A DNA stretch of 64,000 nt from the NCBI GenBank assembly GCA_021801125.1, contig JAJYYI010000114.1:1-64000 (forward strand). The letters are read 5' to 3'. Shown here piece after piece: positions 60,662-64,000 of this stretch; within the stretch, counting starts at the first letter, position 1, and the number at the start of each line of letters is the position of its first letter. A program made the position numbers and the translations under genes. The DNA comes from Deltaproteobacteria bacterium. GTDB lineage: Bacteria > Desulfobacterota > Binatia > Binatales > Binataceae. The notes below the pieces were generated by a model that saw only the letters and a list, made by a program, of their open reading frames with translations, did not search any database and was not told the origin of the DNA.

Positions 60662-63385
60662 TTGTTTCCCGCTTCCTTCGCAGGACGAGGCGGTCTGAAT
60701 CTAGGCGTGTCTACCAGTCTACCGCGAGATACATTTGCGCCGACGGAAGGCGGTCGCCGCCCGCATCCGTACCCTCGCGCCCAGGCGCAGGGGAGCGCCG
60801 CTTTCCTGCCTTCCATTCCGTTTTCGCGGGTGGGTTCGATATACGGCGTCGCGGTCGCGCTAATCTGCGGCGACGCATTCGGTAACCTGGGTTACCACCT
60901 GAGTAGTCCGTCGACGCTCTGGTTGGCGACTTCGGCGGCGGTCCTTCTTTTCCTTTTCCGTCGAGCCAACGTGGGTCTTGTTGTGGCCCTGCTGGCTCTG
61001 GCCGGTTCCGCCACGCTTGCCGTCGGCGAGATCATGACCAGGCAGGTCGGGCCCCGCTCGATTCAACGTTTCGCGGACGGCAGTGAGCTTAGCGTCGAAG
61101 GGATCCTTTGGCGCGAGCCGGAACGCTCTTACGGTAGGTTGCGGCTGCTGGTCCGAGTTAGGACGGCTAAGCAGGACGGTGGCGACTGGCAGCCGTGCGA
61201 GGGAATGTTGCGTGCAACGCTGCTCGAGCAAGGTAGCTACAGAATCGGCGACCGCCTGCGTATGAAAGGGCGTCTGCGCTTTCCGCGCAACTACGGCGAT
61301 CCCGGCGAGTTCGACTACGAAGCCTATATGGCGCGAGCCGGAATCGTGGCAACGATGCTGATTCGCGAACCGGGCCAGATCACCGTTCTGAGTCACCAAG
61401 CGTGGTTTCCATGGAGCGTGATTGAGAGAGCGCGCGCCCATATCGCGAGGTTCATCGACGCTACCCTGAGCTATCCCGAACGAGAAGAGGCCCGCGCTCT
61501 AACGATCGGCGACCGTGGCGGGCTGGGAACTCAACTACGCGACGACTTTGCTCTAACCGGAATGGCCCACCTCTTGATCATTTCAGGACTGCACATGGGC
61601 TTTGTCGCCGCCGTGGCTTTCATGTTCGCGCGCTTGGTCTTATCCGCCGCGCGCCGCCTGTTGATCTTCGGCTGGGCCAACAAAATCGCTGCCCTGATCT
61701 CAGCCTTTGCGGTCGTGGCGTACGCTCTCGTCGCGGGTCATCATGTCTCGACCATCCGCGCGGTCATCATGGTCGCCACCTACGCGGTGGCTATGGTGCT
61801 GGACCGCTCCAGCAATCCGCTCGCGGCTTTGGCCACCGCCGCCGCGGCGATAATCCTGGCGCTGCCAGGTTCGACCGCGGACATCGGGTTTCAGCTTTCG
61901 TTCGCGACGGTGGGTGCGATCGTGCTCGGGATGCGCCGGTACAGCGCCTGGTGGCTGAGCCTTTGCGAGCGCCGATTGCTCCATCTGCGCCCGGCGTGGC
62001 CGCTGTATCGCGCAGCGGGATGGCTCGGCGGTTATCTGGCCCTGTCGTGCTACGCGACCGCGGGAGTCCTTGCGCTGACCGCGTACCATTTCAATCAATT
62101 CTCACTCATTGGGCCGCTCGCCAACGCCGTCGTGGTTCCAATCATGGGACTGGCGGGAACGATCGGCACCTTATGTGCCGTCGCACTGAGCGTTTTGCTG
62201 CCGCGCGCCGCCTCGGTCCTATTGTACGCGTCGAGCACGTTTCTGGCCGCCGGCGCCTATCTGGCACGCTTCTTCGCCGCGTGGCCCTTGGCGTGGGTGC
62301 GATGCTTTACGCCAACCTTTATAGAGGTGGCGATCTTTTATGGATTGATTCTCCTGTGGCTGACCAGACCGCTGGCCAAGCACGGGTCTGTTGACCATTC
62401 GGCCGTCGGCTATGGCAGCCGCGCAGAGTCGGAAGCAGCCAGCAACAAAATCGGACCGGCAAGTTGGCGACGGCCGGCGCTGATTATCTTGCTGGTCGCG
62501 CTGGTCGCCGACGGCTCATGGTGGGGCTATCAACGGTTCTTTAACCCCACCCTGCGCATCACCTTCCTGGCGGTCGGACAGGGCGACGCTACGGTGATTC
62601 AGTTTCCTGGCTCTCGCGTGATGGTGATCGACGGCGGCGGAGGGCTGAGCCCGGCCTTTGATCCTGGTGAGCGGCTGGTGGCGAGGTTCTTGTGGTCGCA
62701 AAAAGTAATGCATGTCGACTACCTGACGCTAAGCCACCCCGACTTTGACCATTATGGCGGCCTCACTTTTCTGGCGCGCAACTTCGGACCGAGGGAATTC
62801 TGGGCGCCGAACTTTTCGAGCCCTGACCCGCATTACGCCACTCTGCTCGCCGCGCTCGCGCTCGGGGGCGTGCGGTTGCACCTGCTCAACAGCTCAACGA
62901 CGCTGGAAGCTATCGGCGGCGTCGAGCTGCGCTGCGTTAACCCACCCGCGCTGGGCGCCGGCACTCACAACAACGGCTCGGCGGTGCTCATGTTCTCGCG
63001 CGGCGCGAATCGGGTCTTATTCACCGGTGATATCGAAGCCAAGGCTGAGCAGGCGCTAATCGCGACCTACGGCGGAGAACTTCGCGCCGCGTTGATCAAG
63101 GTTCCGCATCATGGGAGCAAGAGTTCGTCAACCGCGGCGTTTGTCAACGTCGTGCACCCGGCTGTGGCCGTGATCTCACTGGGCCATCTCAACCGCTTTC
63201 ACTTCCCTTCTCCCTTAGTCGTGGAACGGTACATCGCCGCGGGCGCTCGAGTTTTGCGCACCGACGAGGATGGCGCCATCACGGTCGAACTCGGCCCGGA
63301 CACGATGCGCGTAAGGACAAGTCGTCGCCCAAGGGTTGGCGAGTTTGCTCCGAAAAGCGCTCTTTCTTCGCCTGAGAAAGGTTGA
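60662..63385 (+). CDS. comEC: ComEC/Rec2-family DNA internalisation protein
   Basis: This inner-membrane channel passes single-stranded DNA during natural transformation. The 907-residue protein has N-terminal membrane helices with an OB-like DUF4131 part (SVEGILWREPERS..CEGMLRATLLEQGSYRIGDRLRMKGRLRFPRNYGDPGEFDYEAYMARAGI). The competence domain follows (FALTGMAHLLIISGLHMGFVA, STADIGFQLSFATVGAIV), then a C-terminal metallo-beta-lactamase domain with LSHPDFDHYGG and KVPHHGSKSS. The TTG at 60662 is only the ORF limit. GTG codons at 60707 or 60830 may be the true start. Confidence 0.92.
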   Translation: MFPASFAGRGGLNLGVSTSLPRDTFAPTEGGRRPHPYPRAQAQGSAAFLPSIPFSRVGSIYGVAVALICGDAFGNLGYHLSSPSTLWLATSAAVLLFLFRRANVGLVVALLALAGSATLAVGEIMTRQVGPRSIQRFADGSELSVEGILWREPERSYGRLRLLVRVRTAKQDGGDWQPCEGMLRATLLEQGSYRIGDRLRMKGRLRFPRNYGDPGEFDYEAYMARAGIVATMLIREPGQITVLSHQAWFPWSVIERARAHIARFIDATLSYPEREEARALTIGDRGGLGTQLRDDFALTGMAHLLIISGLHMGFVAAVAFMFARLVLSAARRLLIFGWANKIAALISAFAVVAYALVAGHHVSTIRAVIMVATYAVAMVLDRSSNPLAALATAAAAIILALPGSTADIGFQLSFATVGAIVLGMRRYSAWWLSLCERRLLHLRPAWPLYRAAGWLGGYLALSCYATAGVLALTAYHFNQFSLIGPLANAVVVPIMGLAGTIGTLCAVALSVLLPRAASVLLYASSTFLAAGAYLARFFAAWPLAWVRCFTPTFIEVAIFYGLILLWLTRPLAKHGSVDHSAVGYGSRAESEAASNKIGPASWRRPALIILLVALVADGSWWGYQRFFNPTLRITFLAVGQGDATVIQFPGSRVMVIDGGGGLSPAFDPGERLVARFLWSQKVMHVDYLTLSHPDFDHYGGLTFLARNFGPREFWAPNFSSPDPHYATLLAALALGGVRLHLLNSSTTLEAIGGVELRCVNPPALGAGTHNNGSAVLMFSRGANRVLFTGDIEAKAEQALIATYGGELRAALIKVPHHGSKSSSTAAFVNVVHPAVAVISLGHLNRFHFPSPLVVERYIAAGARVLRTDEDGAITVELGPDTMRVRTSRRPRVGEFAPKSALSSPEKG

Positions 63386-63529
63386 AAGTGCTCCGGGACT
63401 GTGTGAGACTAGTTTTTCGAAAGGATGGCCGCGCGCATGGGGAACAACAGCGCGGCTACAGCGCACGCCTGCGTGCGCGCCACATCGATCGCGCCACGTT
63501 ACACAGATACCGAGGAAACATTTGTAGAT

Positions 63530-63970
63530 ATGGCTCAAGAAACGCAAACGACAGACCAAGGTCCGCGCCCGATTGTTCCTTTCCTGAGGCTACATCCCAA
63601 GCCCCATCTTGTAGGCAAAAAGTGCCGTTGCGGAGCGATTTTTGTGGATTCGCGCGCGGTGGCCTGCGCTAAATGCGGCGCCGACGGTCAGTTCACTGAA
63701 ACGAGGCTTTCCAACCACGGAAAGGTGTATGTTTTCTCCGTCGTGCACCAGTCCTTTCCGGGCATCAAAACGCCATATATAAGCGCGATTGTGGACCTGC
63801 CCGAAGGTGCGACCGTGCGAGCGAACTTGGTGGATGTCAGCCCTGAAGAGGCGGAAAAGGACCCAAACAAGGTTTTCGGAATGCCGGTCGAGTTTACCAC
63901 GAGCGTGGCTGGCAAAGACCGTGAGGGCCACGACGTGATCGTGTTCTCGTACCGCCCCGCCAAGGCTTAA
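63530..63970 (+). CDS. DUF35 zinc-ribbon/OB-fold protein (acyl-CoA-associated)
   Basis: The 146-residue protein has the rubredoxin-like zinc ribbon of DUF35 with Cys32, Cys34, Cys46 and Cys49 (CRC..CAKC) and an OB-fold half (GKVYVFSVVHQSFPGIKTPYISAIVDLPEGATVRANLV). Such proteins accompany thiolases and HMG-CoA-synthase-like enzymes and help channel acyl-CoA. The ATG at 63530 has GAGGAAAC upstream. The ORF-track start is 35 residues too early. The partner is probably encoded downstream, outside the window. Confidence 0.88.
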   Translation: MAQETQTTDQGPRPIVPFLRLHPKPHLVGKKCRCGAIFVDSRAVACAKCGADGQFTETRLSNHGKVYVFSVVHQSFPGIKTPYISAIVDLPEGATVRANLVDVSPEEAEKDPNKVFGMPVEFTTSVAGKDREGHDVIVFSYRPAKA

Positions 63971-63991
63971 GCGTATGGGAGGCCGGTGCAA

Positions 63992-64000
63992 ATGATCCGC
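63992..64000 (+). CDS. Possible start of the next gene (cut by window edge)
   Basis: GGAGG at 63979-63983 stands 8 nt before an ATG at 63992 (ATG ATC CGC), 22 nt after the DUF35 stop. DUF35 genes are commonly followed by a thiolase, but only three codons are visible and nothing more can be said. Confidence 0.35.

Noticed and set aside
1-64000. CRISPR arrays, tRNA or rRNA genes, prophage or plasmid origin
   Set aside because: No regularly spaced direct repeats, no cloverleaf with a T-loop motif, and no phage or replication genes were found by eye on either strand.

Overview
This is a high-GC window of a diderm, flagellated bacterium. Flagellar P-ring and L-ring genes (flgI, flgH) show an outer membrane. 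Heme A synthesis genes (ctaA, ctaB) point to an aerobic aa3-type oxidase elsewhere in the genome. Scattered acyl-CoA enzymes point to fatty-acid-like catabolism. The gene mix resembles uncultured Desulfobacterota/Binatota-type genomes, but the phylum is my inference, since no rRNA is present to fix it.

Region 1 (1-11,040, minus strand) is a translation and RNA operon transcribed rimP, nusA, rnpM, infB, DUF503, rbfA, truB, rpsO, pnp, M16 peptidase (cut by the window edge). It is preceded by about 340 nt with no convincing gene that contain several strong helices and end in a textbook intrinsic terminator 13 nt before rimP. This looks like an attenuator or a separate small RNA.

Region 2 (11,300-27,150) is mixed. 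In order it holds: a small exported protein; a decayed IS5-type element with intact 18-bp ends; two MaoC-like dehydratases and an SDR; a TPR lipoprotein and a PKD protein; an epoxide hydrolase; a YqeY protein; a heme A block (DUF420, ctaB, ctaA); a divergent acyl-CoA ligase; a GreA-like factor; a stand-alone Lrp/AsnC-type ligand domain; a 3-hydroxyacyl-CoA dehydrogenase; a rhodanese interrupted by an in-frame TGA; and an FTR1 iron permease. The TGA of the rhodanese lies where relatives carry a second conserved Cys, the reading frame stays conserved after it, and a strong hairpin follows at once. It is a good candidate selenoprotein.

Region 3 (27,370-59,900) is a nearly complete flagellar island. 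About 28.5 kb on the minus strand runs fliM, fliN, motA, motB, a second fliM/fliN pair, fliG, a lytic transglycosylase, flgB, flgC, fliE, fliF, fliH, fliI, fliJ, fliK, flgD, flgE, fliL, fliP, fliQ, fliR, flhB, flhA, fliA, flgF, flgG, flgA, flgH, flgI, flgJ, flgM, a small flgN-like gene, flgK, flgL. Many junctions are ATGA stop/start overlaps. Divergent from it, fliC, fliD and fliS lie on the plus strand. The block encodes motor, export gate, rod, hook, filament, stator, sigma-28 and anti-sigma. I see no flhF, flhG, fliO or chemotaxis genes, and neither FliM-like protein has the usual CheY-binding N-terminus.

Region 4 (59,900-64,000) holds a doubtful exported protein, a ComEC/Rec2 DNA-uptake channel and a DUF35 zinc-ribbon/OB protein, with a possible next gene starting at the edge.
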